DNA of 64,000 nt from Phycisphaerae bacterium (GTDB taxonomy: Bacteria; Planctomycetota; Phycisphaerae; Sedimentisphaerales; SM23-30): assembly GCA_016342495.1 (NCBI GenBank), contig JAEIOG010000007.1:1-64000 (forward strand), written 5' to 3'. Below are positions 28,884 through 37,567 of the stretch, one piece after another (positions within the stretch are counted from its first letter, which is position 1; the number at the start of each line of letters is the position of its first letter). The notes beneath the pieces are model-generated. The model saw nothing but the letters and a program-made list of their open reading frames with translations, searched no databases and was not told the origin of the DNA. The position numbers were made by a program, and so were the translations under genes.

Positions 28884-30236
28884 TCACGCGGCAGTTTTTA
28901 CCGGCTGTTCTTTTGCTAATAAAATCTGACATTGTTTTAATGCCTCATTGAGCTGGTCATCATATTTTTTAATATTTTCAAAATCATCTGTTTCTGTCAT
29001 CACCTTCAGTTCAGGATTATCAAAAGCTTTAATCATTTTTTCAAAGGGAAAACCCAACAGTTTAGCCCGCAAAGCGATTAGAGAAATCACATTATCGCTG
29101 GCAATATCAACTTCAACATCAGGCTCTACACCCCAGGTGTCACTGCCTTCTATACGCTGCACACAACGGCCATTGGGCAGATAATAATAGGCGGTCGTAA
29201 TTTTCAACACTCCGGCAAGCGTTGTCAGATTAGCATCTGGCAATTCATAAACACTTTGTATCAGGCCTTTGCCATAAGTACGCAGGCCTACAACTGTAGC
29301 GCGTTTATGGTCCTGCAAAGCGCCTGCGACAATTTCCGATGCGCTGGCAGATTCGCTGTTGGCCAAAATCACCAGCGGGATATCCGGCAGAGTTCCTTCA
29401 ACACTGGCATGATGGGCCTGGTCAATAGCACGACCACGAGTAGTAATAATTGTTCCGCCAGGTAAAAACTTATCGACCAGCGAACATGCTTCAGTTAAAG
29501 ACCCACCAGGATTGCTGCGTAAATCCATTATCAAAGCTTTCATACCTTCGGTGGCGAGTTTATTATATTCTTTAAGAAAATCCTGAGTTGTGCCATCGAC
29601 AAACTGACTTATCTGGATATAACCTATTTTCTCATTTTCATCAAGCATATATTGCCAGTCATTTTCATCACTTTTCCAACCTTGTATCGTTGGGGCATGG
29701 ATTTTTTCACGCTGGATTTTTACCACTTCTTCACTATTATCGGGATGGCGAATTTTCATAACTACTTCAATCGATCCCGGACCCGAAAGCTTTTCTGCCG
29801 CCTTGCTAGTATTCCACCCCAGAGAAGATTCACCATCAATTTCCAAAATGACATCGCCAGGCAGGACCCCCGCTGCCATCGCTGGCGAATTCTTAAAAGG
29901 CATTATTACCGTCAGTTCATTATTTATCACACTGATCTGAACGCCTATACCTTTATATTCATTATTGATATTTTTGTCATACTGCTCTATTTGCTTAGCT
30001 GAAAAGAAACAACTATACTTATCGAGATTCTGCGTAATAATGCCATTAATCGCATCTGTCACCATTTTCTCTTTGTCCAGCGGACTAACATAGTTTTGCT
30101 CTATCAATTCAGAAACCCGCATTATAGAACTATAATCTTCGGCTCGACTTATCGTTGTACGATAAAGCATATAATTCAGCGTAGTTAAAATAATCGCTAA
30201 CAACAAAACGAAAAAATAAAAATTGTTTCTTTGCAT
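28884..30236 (-). CDS. S41 family carboxyl-terminal processing protease
   Basis: A secreted or periplasmic processing protease of 450 residues. An N-terminal signal anchor (about 5-25) is followed by a PDZ domain (about 90-175, GIGVQISV, GVLPGDVILEIDG) and the S41 catalytic domain. The nucleophile is Ser298 in SASASEI, with Lys323 in TYGKGLIQS 25 residues later, the spacing of the CtpA/Prc family. DLRSNPGG is also present. It is probably co-transcribed with phosphatase and tsaD (56 and 30 bp gaps). Substrates are unknown. Confidence 0.95.
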   Translation of the reverse strand: MQRNNFYFFVLLLAIILTTLNYMLYRTTISRAEDYSSIMRVSELIEQNYVSPLDKEKMVTDAINGIITQNLDKYSCFFSAKQIEQYDKNINNEYKGIGVQISVINNELTVIMPFKNSPAMAAGVLPGDVILEIDGESSLGWNTSKAAEKLSGPGSIEVVMKIRHPDNSEEVVKIQREKIHAPTIQGWKSDENDWQYMLDENEKIGYIQISQFVDGTTQDFLKEYNKLATEGMKALIMDLRSNPGGSLTEACSLVDKFLPGGTIITTRGRAIDQAHHASVEGTLPDIPLVILANSESASASEIVAGALQDHKRATVVGLRTYGKGLIQSVYELPDANLTTLAGVLKITTAYYYLPNGRCVQRIEGSDTWGVEPDVEVDIASDNVISLIALRAKLLGFPFEKMIKAFDNPELKVMTETDDFENIKKYDDQLNEALKQCQILLAKEQPVKTAA

Positions 30237-30292
30237 AATAAACTCATCTTTAGGTTATACTTTTGCACATATGATCTCATTGGCCCATTACT

Positions 30293-31666
30293 TTACTTCA
30301 ATAAGTCAACAATGGTATCAGATATCGCGGTATTGTCGATATACTCACCGCGCTCCGGGTCTTTGCCTATAATCGATTTTTTCAGCATTTTACTGCCTGG
30401 TCCCTTGGCATAAACCGGAACCAGCGAATTGGTATGGCCACCGCTATTCCACTGAAAACCGGGCATTTTACCTTTACCATTGTTTTTGATTGGTTTGAAA
30501 TATGGTTTCTTATCGCTATCGAGACCTGTTAGATAGCCAGTCTCATGGTCAGCGGTAACAATAATCAAAGTTTCATCCCATGAACTGTTTTTTTCAACCC
30601 ATTTTACCGCGGCATCAACAGCTAAATTAAAATCTATCATTTCTTCAATCACTCTGCCAGACTGATTGCCATGTGCGGCCCAATCAACAGCACCGCCTTC
30701 AATCATAACAAAAAATCCATCAGGGTCATTATCCAAAACATTCAATGCCGCATTTGTCATCTCTGCCAGCGTTGGCATATTCTCATTTAGCCTGACCGCA
30801 AAAGCATCAGCTTTGTTATCGCCAAGACGACTTTGCTGCAAGGTTGAATGAGAGCGTGGCACAGCTAATAAACGTTTAGGAGTATCACCTGTTGCTAATT
30901 TTTGAATTTTATTGCGATCCTGAATCAATGTCCAGCTATCAGCTTTACCGTCATTATCTGCATCAGCGCCGGCTTTACCTTTTAATAAATTTTCCCAGGT
31001 TTCTTTACTACCGGTATATTTATAGTCAGGTTTATCTGTTAAAACATTGGTTTCCACAGTATTATAATTAAAATCTGCTTTTTCATCTTTTTTAGTTTCT
31101 TTAGTTTTATATAAAGGATGGCCACAACCCATAATGACTTCTAAGGGTGATTCATTTATCATCTCATTAGAGATCTCTAGATAATTGTTACGGCTTTCAT
31201 TGTGAGCAACAAAACCCGCTGGCGTCGCATGGGCAAACATGACACTGGTAACTACGCCGGTACTCTTATTTAACTTTTCAAAATAATCCGTCAGTACAAC
31301 CATTTTATTACCATCGTTGCCAATATTCAGTTTGCCGTTTTGAGTTTTGCTACCTGAAGATAATGCTGTCGCTGCCGCAGCGGAATCGGTTGGCGATTTT
31401 TTAACATATCCAAAATCACTCCAGGCTTTTGCTTCATCATAGCTACCACCAAACGGAAATGTTTGGGCCGCCAGCTTGACCGGGAATTTTTCATAAGACT
31501 GTTGGCCTTCCTGACCATACTGATAATAATCAGCCACCTGAACATGGTTAAAACCGCAACCATCAGAAATAAACAATATCACATTTTTTGGGGATTTTAC
31601 TTTAGTATTACATCCGCATATAAATAATAAAACTAATACTAACATCAAACTGTTTAATTTTTTCAT
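30293..31666 (-). CDS. alkaline phosphatase, lipoprotein
   Basis: A PhoA-superfamily phosphomonoesterase outside the cytoplasm. The 457 residues begin with a lipoprotein signal (LLFICGC, lipidated Cys19). The nucleophile Ser95 lies in PTDSAAAATA, Asp35 in FISDGCGFNH starts metal binding, and VTADHETG and GGHTNSLVPVYA supply the later metal ligands. A segment near residue 240 (ADADNDGKADSW) looks like a calcium loop. There are only 13 bp to lnt, so co-transcription is likely. No Pho box was recognised. Confidence 0.94.
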   Translation of the reverse strand: MKKLNSLMLVLVLLFICGCNTKVKSPKNVILFISDGCGFNHVQVADYYQYGQEGQQSYEKFPVKLAAQTFPFGGSYDEAKAWSDFGYVKKSPTDSAAAATALSSGSKTQNGKLNIGNDGNKMVVLTDYFEKLNKSTGVVTSVMFAHATPAGFVAHNESRNNYLEISNEMINESPLEVIMGCGHPLYKTKETKKDEKADFNYNTVETNVLTDKPDYKYTGSKETWENLLKGKAGADADNDGKADSWTLIQDRNKIQKLATGDTPKRLLAVPRSHSTLQQSRLGDNKADAFAVRLNENMPTLAEMTNAALNVLDNDPDGFFVMIEGGAVDWAAHGNQSGRVIEEMIDFNLAVDAAVKWVEKNSSWDETLIIVTADHETGYLTGLDSDKKPYFKPIKNNGKGKMPGFQWNSGGHTNSLVPVYAKGPGSKMLKKSIIGKDPERGEYIDNTAISDTIVDLLK

Positions 31667-31679
31667 GATTTTTCCTTTG

Positions 31680-33569
31680 CTATAAATCTATCTTTTCCTG
31701 AAATGATTTTCTTTTGAAATTTACAATTAATATCAATGCCGTCGCGACAACACATGCTATCGCAAAAACATCGCCTATTTTGCTATATAAACTTATTCTA
31801 CTGTCGATATAAACATTATCTGTCACAAATCCAATCTGACCCTGTCGATCAAATGGATCTTCAGCCAGCGATGTAACTTTTCCACCGGCCTGCAATGAAC
31901 CATCGGGCTTGATAAAACAACTTATGCCGGTATTGACCGAACGGGCAATACCAACACGATTTTCTACCGCGCGCAAACGACACTGCGCTAAATGTTGGCT
32001 ATGCTGAGCCGAGGTCGTGATTTTGCCATAGTCACCCGCGGCTCTTTGCTCCTGGTCCGCATCGGTTGAAACATACCAACCGGCATTGGTAATATTAAGC
32101 AGAAAATCCGCCCTCTTCTTACCATCGTTGCTCACCGTCAATTCACGCGCCACCTCTGATGTAACATCTTCATAACAAATCATCACACCAAATTTATATG
32201 CCTCTTGATCCCTGGACATCTCAAAAACAATAGCTTTCTGGCCATAGTCCAGCGAATAATCATAATCATAAGGCGTAAAACTATTTAACAATCTATTCAG
32301 CCAGGGACAGCTTTTCTTAAATGGGACTACCTCGCCAAACGGCACCAGGTGCATCTTATCATAACGTCGATCACTTTTACTGCCATCAGGCTGGTAAAGA
32401 AAAGCACTATTGTAGTTCAGCTGCTCACCTTTTAAATCATAATCGTTGGCAGCGGCCCCTATCAGCATATAAACTTCATTATCTCTGGCCATTGAGCGAA
32501 GATCATTATCAAATTTTTTCGGACAACTAAAATAATCTTTTATGACCTGCTCTTGCTGTTGTTTTTCTTTTTCAGTTAAATCAGTATAGCCTGAGGATTG
32601 ACGAAAAGTCTCAATATTTTCCGAAATTGAATCATCTATTACTTCCTGAGATAATGTCGGCAAAATATTGAAATCAGAATTTATAACTGTTTCAGGCCAC
32701 ACAACCAGCATTGGCTTATCATCTTTGCTCAAAGCCTGCCTGGAAATATCATAATGCTTATCAAAAATATCCTGGCTGCTTTGGCCTGACTCTTCAACAT
32801 ATTGCGGTATTGATTCCTGCACCACCGTTATTAATGGTCCCTGGGTTGTAGTGTCCTGTGACTGTTTAATCCGAAACGCTCCATAAAATAAAGCAACCAC
32901 TACAACAGCAGAAACTATTACAAAACTTGTCTTTGTCGTTAATTTGAGTTTTCGTTGGCCGGATTTCGGCGCTGCGACTAATGGGCGTAACAATAAATCA
33001 CATAAAAATCCATTCACCATCGCAACAATAAATGTAACGCCATAGGCGCCAAAAATATCACAGCATTGAATAAGTTTCAGACAATTATGTTGGCTATGCG
33101 AAATGAACAACCAGGGGAAACCTGTCAACACCACTGCTCTTAAATATTCCTGTGCTACCCAGGCAACCGGCAAAACCAAAACCATGGGCCATCTTCTTTT
33201 TAGATAAGCACCTCTGACAACCCAGCCCGAAAAAACAATATAAAATCCCAGGTAAACCGCCAGGCCAACTAAGCCTGGGCCGGTCACATTCCAAAGCCAA
33301 CTTAGATTGGCCAGATAATATAAAAACCAGATACCCAGGTTCATAAAAAAAGCATGTTTGGGTTTTTCAGTCCCGACATTAGCGATCACCCAGGGCACCA
33401 AACCGAACCAGGCCAAAAAACTCCAGCCTATCGGTTCATAAATCAATGACATCAATAATGCACTGACAAACATCAGTATAATTGCAGTCCGAGACTTTAC
33501 TATAATACGACGATTACGAAAATCCTTCTGCAAATTAATAATCATTGGTCCTGTTTTTTCTTTAGTCAT
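31680..33569 (-). CDS. lnt: apolipoprotein N-acyltransferase
   Basis: Adds the third acyl chain to lipoproteins in the inner membrane. The 629 residues have about six N-terminal membrane helices, a periplasmic nitrilase-like domain and a final membrane segment. The catalytic triad is Glu293 (VVWPETVIN), Lys405 (YDKMHLVPFGE) and Cys465 (MICYEDV). It is longer than typical (about 510), mainly through an insert around residues 300-355 between the Glu and Lys motifs. The start could also be Met9; the first ATG has GAGAAAG upstream. The many lipoproteins in this window are its potential substrates. Confidence 0.95.
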   Translation of the reverse strand: MTKEKTGPMIINLQKDFRNRRIIVKSRTAIILMFVSALLMSLIYEPIGWSFLAWFGLVPWVIANVGTEKPKHAFFMNLGIWFLYYLANLSWLWNVTGPGLVGLAVYLGFYIVFSGWVVRGAYLKRRWPMVLVLPVAWVAQEYLRAVVLTGFPWLFISHSQHNCLKLIQCCDIFGAYGVTFIVAMVNGFLCDLLLRPLVAAPKSGQRKLKLTTKTSFVIVSAVVVVALFYGAFRIKQSQDTTTQGPLITVVQESIPQYVEESGQSSQDIFDKHYDISRQALSKDDKPMLVVWPETVINSDFNILPTLSQEVIDDSISENIETFRQSSGYTDLTEKEKQQQEQVIKDYFSCPKKFDNDLRSMARDNEVYMLIGAAANDYDLKGEQLNYNSAFLYQPDGSKSDRRYDKMHLVPFGEVVPFKKSCPWLNRLLNSFTPYDYDYSLDYGQKAIVFEMSRDQEAYKFGVMICYEDVTSEVARELTVSNDGKKRADFLLNITNAGWYVSTDADQEQRAAGDYGKITTSAQHSQHLAQCRLRAVENRVGIARSVNTGISCFIKPDGSLQAGGKVTSLAEDPFDRQGQIGFVTDNVYIDSRISLYSKIGDVFAIACVVATALILIVNFKRKSFQEKIDL

Positions 33570-33629
33570 AAAACTTTCTCGTTTTGTAATATCTTAACCA
33601 ATTGAAAATATGCGATGTAATTTATATCT

Positions 33630-33652
33630 GCATGGGCATAGCCCATCCTACC
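33630..33652 (+). repeat. dispersed repeat, GGGCATAGCCC-ATCCTACC type
   Basis: A degenerate member of the family at 55-77, 227-249, 5030-5052 and 7204-7225. It lies 24 bp before a copy of the GACAAGGCATG family, so two repeat families adjoin in this 132-bp gap. Confidence 0.75.
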
Positions 33653-33675
33653 TGCTTTCTCGCTGGACACTGTGT

Positions 33676-33698
33676 TGGCAAGGCATACTTTGTCTCTA
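33676..33698 (+). repeat. degenerate palindromic repeat of the 861-884 type
   Basis: TGGCAAGGCATACTTTGTCTCTACA matches the perfect palindrome at 861-884 with several changes in the arms, keeping the TCTCTACA tail. Confidence 0.65.
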
Positions 33699-33701
33699 CA
33701 T

Positions 33702-34538
33702 TTACAAACCATTAACCATCGCATCAACTAATCGCTTCTGCAATTCATCTGTATAAAAGCCGACTTTGCCATCGGCTATCTGTTTATCATCTAATTGGGT
33801 CAAACCCAAAACCTCAGTTGATGTTCCGCTGACCATCAATTCATCGGCGTCAAACATTTCTTCAACTTTAAATGGTCTTTCAATTAATTCCATACCCAAT
33901 TCACCGCCCCAATTCAAAACCAGCTCTCTGGTAATGCCAGGCAAAATATTTGTGCCCAATGGCGTTGTTATCAGCTGCTTGCCTTTAACCATCAAAACTG
34001 TCGAGCTAGTCGCTTCAGTTACATATCCATTATCATCAAACAAAATCGCTTCATAGGCACCAGCTTTTGTTGCCGCCTGACGTGCCAAAACATTAGCCAG
34101 CAAATTCAAAGACTTAATATCGCAACGCTTCCAGCGCCAGTCGGGATGGGTGATAGCCTTACCCGATTCAATTTGGCGGCCCTTGCTTTCTCGTATTGTC
34201 AGCAAAAACATCGGCTCCCAATCCGGGGCGTAAGTATGATGACGATAAGCTTCACCTCGTGTGATCTGGAAATAAATCGTTGCTTCGGCTAATTCTGATG
34301 CAGCTAAGACCTTAGCGACTCGCTGCCGGATAATATCCAGATCAACCTTAGCTGACATGTCCATCTGCTCTAAACTGTATTTTAAGCGACTCATATGTCT
34401 TTCAAAAGCAAAACATCGGCCCCGGCATACCCGGATAGCCTCATATACGCCATCTCCAAAATATACCCCCCTATTATGTATGCTGATTGTTGCCTCATCC
34501 AAAGGCATAATCTGCTCATTTACCATCGCTAATTCCAC
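33702..34538 (-). CDS. dat: D-amino acid / branched-chain class IV aminotransferase (D-AAT-like)
   Basis: A PLP-dependent aminotransferase of fold type IV, 278 residues. RGVYFGDGVYEAIRV (23-37), ITRGEAYRHHTYAPDW (108-123, with the Arg-x-x-His pattern of D-amino acid aminotransferases), CDIKSLNLLANVLARQ with the PLP lysine (about 141), and TEATSSTVLMV are all present. The RxxH pattern and the SLNLLANV context favour D-AAT, providing D-glutamate or D-alanine for peptidoglycan, over IlvE. GTG at 34538 is the start; AAGGAG lies six bases upstream. ilvE-like activity cannot be excluded. Confidence 0.88.
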   Translation of the reverse strand: MELAMVNEQIMPLDEATISIHNRGVYFGDGVYEAIRVCRGRCFAFERHMSRLKYSLEQMDMSAKVDLDIIRQRVAKVLAASELAEATIYFQITRGEAYRHHTYAPDWEPMFLLTIRESKGRQIESGKAITHPDWRWKRCDIKSLNLLANVLARQAATKAGAYEAILFDDNGYVTEATSSTVLMVKGKQLITTPLGTNILPGITRELVLNWGGELGMELIERPFKVEEMFDADELMVSGTSTEVLGLTQLDDKQIADGKVGFYTDELQKRLVDAMVNGL

Positions 34539-34594
34539 GATCTACTCCTTGATCCATATTTTTTAACTTTTCACTTAACAGCATAAGTGAAATC

Positions 34595-34912
34595 TTGACT
34601 AATTTATCAGCATCAGCTATAACAATAATAATGTTACAACAAGTTCAACAATTTAGCACCAACATGCTCGCTGCTACCAAAGAGCAAAAACAAAATCTGC
34701 TAATATGGTCGATTTTATCCATGGTGGCGCTATTGGCCATCATCTTTGTTTCTGCCTTTGTCTACAAAAAAACCAAAAAACAGCTTCTGGATGTCGATAC
34801 CACCCCAGGAGCAGACCTCGGTTTTGACCTTGACAACCTCAAAGCAATGCTAGACTCTGGCAAAATCACTGAGCAGGAATATAAAATCCTACGGGATAAG
34901 ATGATAAAATAA
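34595..34912 (+). CDS. small membrane protein with SHOCT-like C-terminus
   Basis: A single-pass membrane protein of up to 105 residues with unknown function. LLIWSILSMVALLAIIFVSAFVY (about 35-57) is the membrane segment. The C-terminal LDNLKAMLDSGKITEQEYKILRDKM is a SHOCT-like helix pair (leucine-rich, GKI-TE-EY). The start is uncertain: TTG 34595 has an AAGTGA upstream, whereas ATG 34631 has no ribosome binding site but is the first ATG. It is separated from clpX by 227 bp. Confidence 0.75.
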   Translation: MTNLSASAITIIMLQQVQQFSTNMLAATKEQKQNLLIWSILSMVALLAIIFVSAFVYKKTKKQLLDVDTTPGADLGFDLDNLKAMLDSGKITEQEYKILRDKMIK

Positions 34913-35063
34913 TTTCTTCACCCGGTCGAGTTTTATCGTCAATTATTATGAAATATCTTTGGTCTGCCCTTTCAATTTCTTTTCAAACGAACAAATTGAC
35001 TCCGGCAAGCATATTAATTAGAGGATTTTTGCTTTTTTCCTCGTATTTTGCATATATTCAGTT

Positions 35064-35091
35064 TTGTTGTATTAACTTGTCGATATATAAT
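35064..35091 (+). promoter_or_regulatory. candidate clpX promoter
   Basis: TTGTTG (35064-35069) and TATAAT (35086-35091) with a 16-bp spacer lie about 50 bp before the clpX start in an AT-rich tract. The -10 box matches consensus; the -35 box is weak. Confidence 0.35.
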
Positions 35092-35139
35092 ATAACTGTA
35101 AATTAAAATTTTATCCACCAGTAAAGAATAGGAAAAATA

Positions 35140-36432
35140 ATGACTCAAGGCAACAACAATGGTAAGGGAGGCTCAAAACGCCGTAGCCATAATTGCAGCT
35201 TTTGTGGAAAAAGCGATAGCGAATCAGGTCCGATAATAGAAGGCCCAGATAATACTAATATCTGCGCCGGCTGCGTTGAACTCTGCGACAGCATTATCGA
35301 ACAGGAAAAAAGGAAAATCAAGACCTCTTCTCCCATGTTCAGCACCATTCCCAGCCCGCGATCCATCAAAGAAATGCTCGATGATTATGTTATTGGCCAG
35401 GAAAAAGCCAAAAAACGCCTTTCCGTAGCTGTTCATAACCATTATAAAAGACTGACCCTCAAAGATGGCAAAAGCGGCGATGTCGAAATCGATAAAAGCA
35501 ATGTCCTGATGATCGGGCCTACCGGGTGTGGGAAAACTTTATTAGCAAAGACTTTAGCACGTTTTATTGATGTGCCATTCGCTATCAGTGACGCCACCAC
35601 CTTAACTGAAGCTGGTTATGTGGGCGAAGATGTAGAAAATATCCTGCTTAGATTACTTCAGGCAGCTGATTATGATATTGAATTGGCCCAAAGAGGAATT
35701 ATTTATATCGATGAAGTGGATAAAATTGGCAAAACCAATCAAAATGTCAGTATTACCCGTGATGTTTCCGGTGAAGGCGTGCAGCAATCATTATTGAAAC
35801 TGCTGGAAGGCACTATTGCCAACATACCACCTCAGGGCGGGCGCAAACATCCTGAACAACAATATATTCAAATGGACACCTCACAAATTCTCTTTATCTG
35901 TGGCGGGACATTCAGCGGCTTGGCTGACATCATCAAAAAACGGCTCGGACGTCAAAAAATCGGCTTTGGCGCTGAACAAATCCAACAAGAAGCCGAAAAA
36001 GAAAAAGATAATGTGCTGGATAAGGTTACTCCCGAAGACCTGGTTCACTTTGGTATGATTCCGGAACTTCTGGGACGCTTGCCAGTTATGACAGCTTTGG
36101 CACCATTAGACGAAGAAGCCCTGATTCGTATCATTACTGAACCTAAAAACGCTCTGATCAAACAATACCAGAAATTCTTTGCCTTAGAAGATTGCGAGCT
36201 GGAATTCACTGAAAAAGCTCTTATTGCTATCGCTAAAAAGGCATTAATTCGTGATACTGGTGCCCGGGCAATTCGTGGGGTTATGGAAGAAATTATGATT
36301 GATATCATGTATGAGCTGCCCGACCAGAAATCTCAGGAAAAATATATTATCGATGAAAAAATCGTTGAAGGCGAATCGGAGCTTTTTAAATCTCCACCAA
36401 AAAGAAAAAAAGCGAAAAAAGAACCCGCATAA
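35140..36432 (+). CDS. clpX: ATP-dependent Clp protease ATP-binding subunit ClpX
   Basis: AAA+ unfoldase that feeds ClpP. The 430 residues contain the zinc-binding C4 domain (CSFCGKS ... CAGCVELC, residues 20-50), a Walker [16 protein letters not shown] (about 127-141), the pore loop GYVGEDVEN, Walker [10 protein letters not shown], an arginine finger region and sensor 2 (DTGARAIRG). The length is typical. A basic tail ([11 protein letters not shown]) ends it. The ribosome binding site is AGGAAA. clpP is not adjacent. A clear terminator follows. Confidence 0.98.
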   Translation: MTQGNNNGKGGSKRRSHNCSFCGKSDSESGPIIEGPDNTNICAGCVELCDSIIEQEKRKIKTSSPMFSTIPSPRSIKEMLDDYVIGQEKAKKRLSVAVHNHYKRLTLKDGKSGDVEIDKSNVLMIGPTGCGKTLLAKTLARFIDVPFAISDATTLTEAGYVGEDVENILLRLLQAADYDIELAQRGIIYIDEVDKIGKTNQNVSITRDVSGEGVQQSLLKLLEGTIANIPPQGGRKHPEQQYIQMDTSQILFICGGTFSGLADIIKKRLGRQKIGFGAEQIQQEAEKEKDNVLDKVTPEDLVHFGMIPELLGRLPVMTALAPLDEEALIRIITEPKNALIKQYQKFFALEDCELEFTEKALIAIAKKALIRDTGARAIRGVMEEIMIDIMYELPDQKSQEKYIIDEKIVEGESELFKSPPKRKKAKKEPA

Positions 36433-36451
36433 AACATAATTATTAATATTT

Positions 36452-36485
36452 AGCCCTTCCAGATTTGTCTGAAGGGCTTTTTTTT
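36452..36485 (+). terminator. intrinsic terminator of clpX
   Basis: AGCCCTTC..CAGA-TTTG-TCTG-AAGGGCT forms a long stem with one bulged base, followed by eight T residues. It ends 53 bp after the clpX stop. Confidence 0.93.
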
Positions 36486-36666
36486 GTGCAATAAACGGAA
36501 TTTTTAAAATAAATTAAATATAGTTTCATTAACTATTAATTCGCTAAACATGGGCCATAATAGTGACGATATTATTATTGAATGCTGAAGTTAAGGATAT
36601 CAAACAGCACATAAATGTTGGTAAAACGTGAAATTTTGCGTTTCAGATGAAATAACAGGAGCAAAA

Positions 36667-36855
36667 ATGGCCGTTACTATAATGTGCCCAAATTTACGTT
36701 GTCGGAAAATTCTGGTAGTACCTAGGCAGGTTCGTGGCACTCGTGTACGATGTGCCTACTGCAAAACCATGTTAGCTGTACCCATGGCAAAACCATTGGC
36801 AAACGCACCAGTCAAGACTAAAGAAGAACCAAAAAAAGAAAAATCTAAGAAATAA
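36667..36855 (+). CDS. small zinc-ribbon protein
   Basis: A 62-residue cytoplasmic protein. MCPNLRCRKILVVP is followed by a second pair in RVRCAYCKTMLAVP, giving a CxxxxC...CxxC zinc ribbon with the I/L-x-VP motif after each pair, and then a lysine-rich tail (KEEPKKEKSKK). AGGAG lies close upstream of the ATG at 36667; an upstream in-frame ATG at 36628 lacks a binding site. The ribbon resembles the C-terminus of the rhomboid protease at 5112-6038. Function unknown; such ribbons are frequent in planctomycetes (family knowledge). Confidence 0.75.
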   Translation: MAVTIMCPNLRCRKILVVPRQVRGTRVRCAYCKTMLAVPMAKPLANAPVKTKEEPKKEKSKK

Positions 36856-36880
36856 TTGCTTCTTAAAAAATAAAATTAAA

Positions 36881-36914
36881 AAAGGGCCACGTAAATTACG
36901 TTGGCCCTTTTTTT
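36881..36914. terminator. bidirectional intrinsic terminator
   Basis: AAAGGGCCACGTAA-ATT-ACGTTGGCCCTTT, with one bulge, is preceded by an A-tract and followed by T-rich sequence. It lies between the convergent zinc-ribbon and tatA genes. Confidence 0.9.
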
Positions 36915-36970
36915 ATAATTTCATTCTACCGTACAACAGAAAAAATCATAAACCATTACAAATAAATGTT

Positions 36971-37219
36971 TTACAGTTCTTCTTTTTTTTCTGGCGTTGG
37001 CTCTGGATCACTGGATGGTTCCGATTCAGCTTTATTCATTTCTTCATCAATCTCTTCTTTGACACCCTTAACGCCTTTTTTGAATTCAACGATACTTTTG
37101 CCCAAAGAACGACCAACTTGTGGCAATTTATTGCCAAATACTAAAAGACCTACCAAACCAGCCACTATCATTTCTGGAGGGCCAATCATCCATGCTAAAA
37201 TGTCACCAAAATTACCCAT
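36971..37219 (-). CDS. tatA: twin-arginine translocase subunit TatA
   Basis: A pore-forming component of the Tat pathway, which exports folded proteins such as the two sulfatases of this window. The 82 residues show one N-terminal membrane helix (PEMIVAGLVGLLVF), the signature FGNKLPQVGRSLGKSIVEFKKG (about 28-49) at the amphipathic helix and a long acidic tail (DEEMNKAESEPSSDPEPTPEKKEEL). The TatA/TatB split is not certain by sequence alone; the FGxxLP and FKKG patterns favour TatA. TatC is not in the window. Confidence 0.93.
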   Translation of the reverse strand: MGNFGDILAWMIGPPEMIVAGLVGLLVFGNKLPQVGRSLGKSIVEFKKGVKGVKEEIDEEMNKAESEPSSDPEPTPEKKEEL

Positions 37220-37567
37220 ATTTTCACCTTATTCAAGAGATAATACTTATTGTTTTCCAGAGGGCTATATCGATCAGCCCACAATTAACTATTCATTGTA
37301 ACAAAAATTTAATATCAATGCCAACAATATTTAATTTCGCTCGACAAAGAAATTTGTTCATTATTTTGAATTTATTTTTCATTAAAACGGCACAACAACA
37401 CTTGGACATGCCAAGTAAACCAGGTCAATCTTCTCTACAATATAAATATAGCCGTAATTGTATTATTGTTGCCAATATTATGAAATATAATAAAAAATCT
37501 CTTTTTGCTATAAAAAAAGCCCGCACTATTTGTAACGGGCTTTGAAGTTCAAACTATTTATTTTCTA
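37220..37567. other. intergenic region between tatA and nrdJ
   Basis: A 348-bp AT-rich gap between two minus-strand genes. It contains the nrdJ terminator and must also hold the tatA promoter. No gene with a ribosome binding site was found. Confidence 0.6.
37516..37543 (-). terminator. intrinsic terminator of nrdJ
   Basis: AAAGCCCG-CACTATTTGTAA-CGGGCTTT has an 8-bp stem. On the minus strand it is followed by a run of T, 25 bp beyond the nrdJ stop. Confidence 0.88.
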
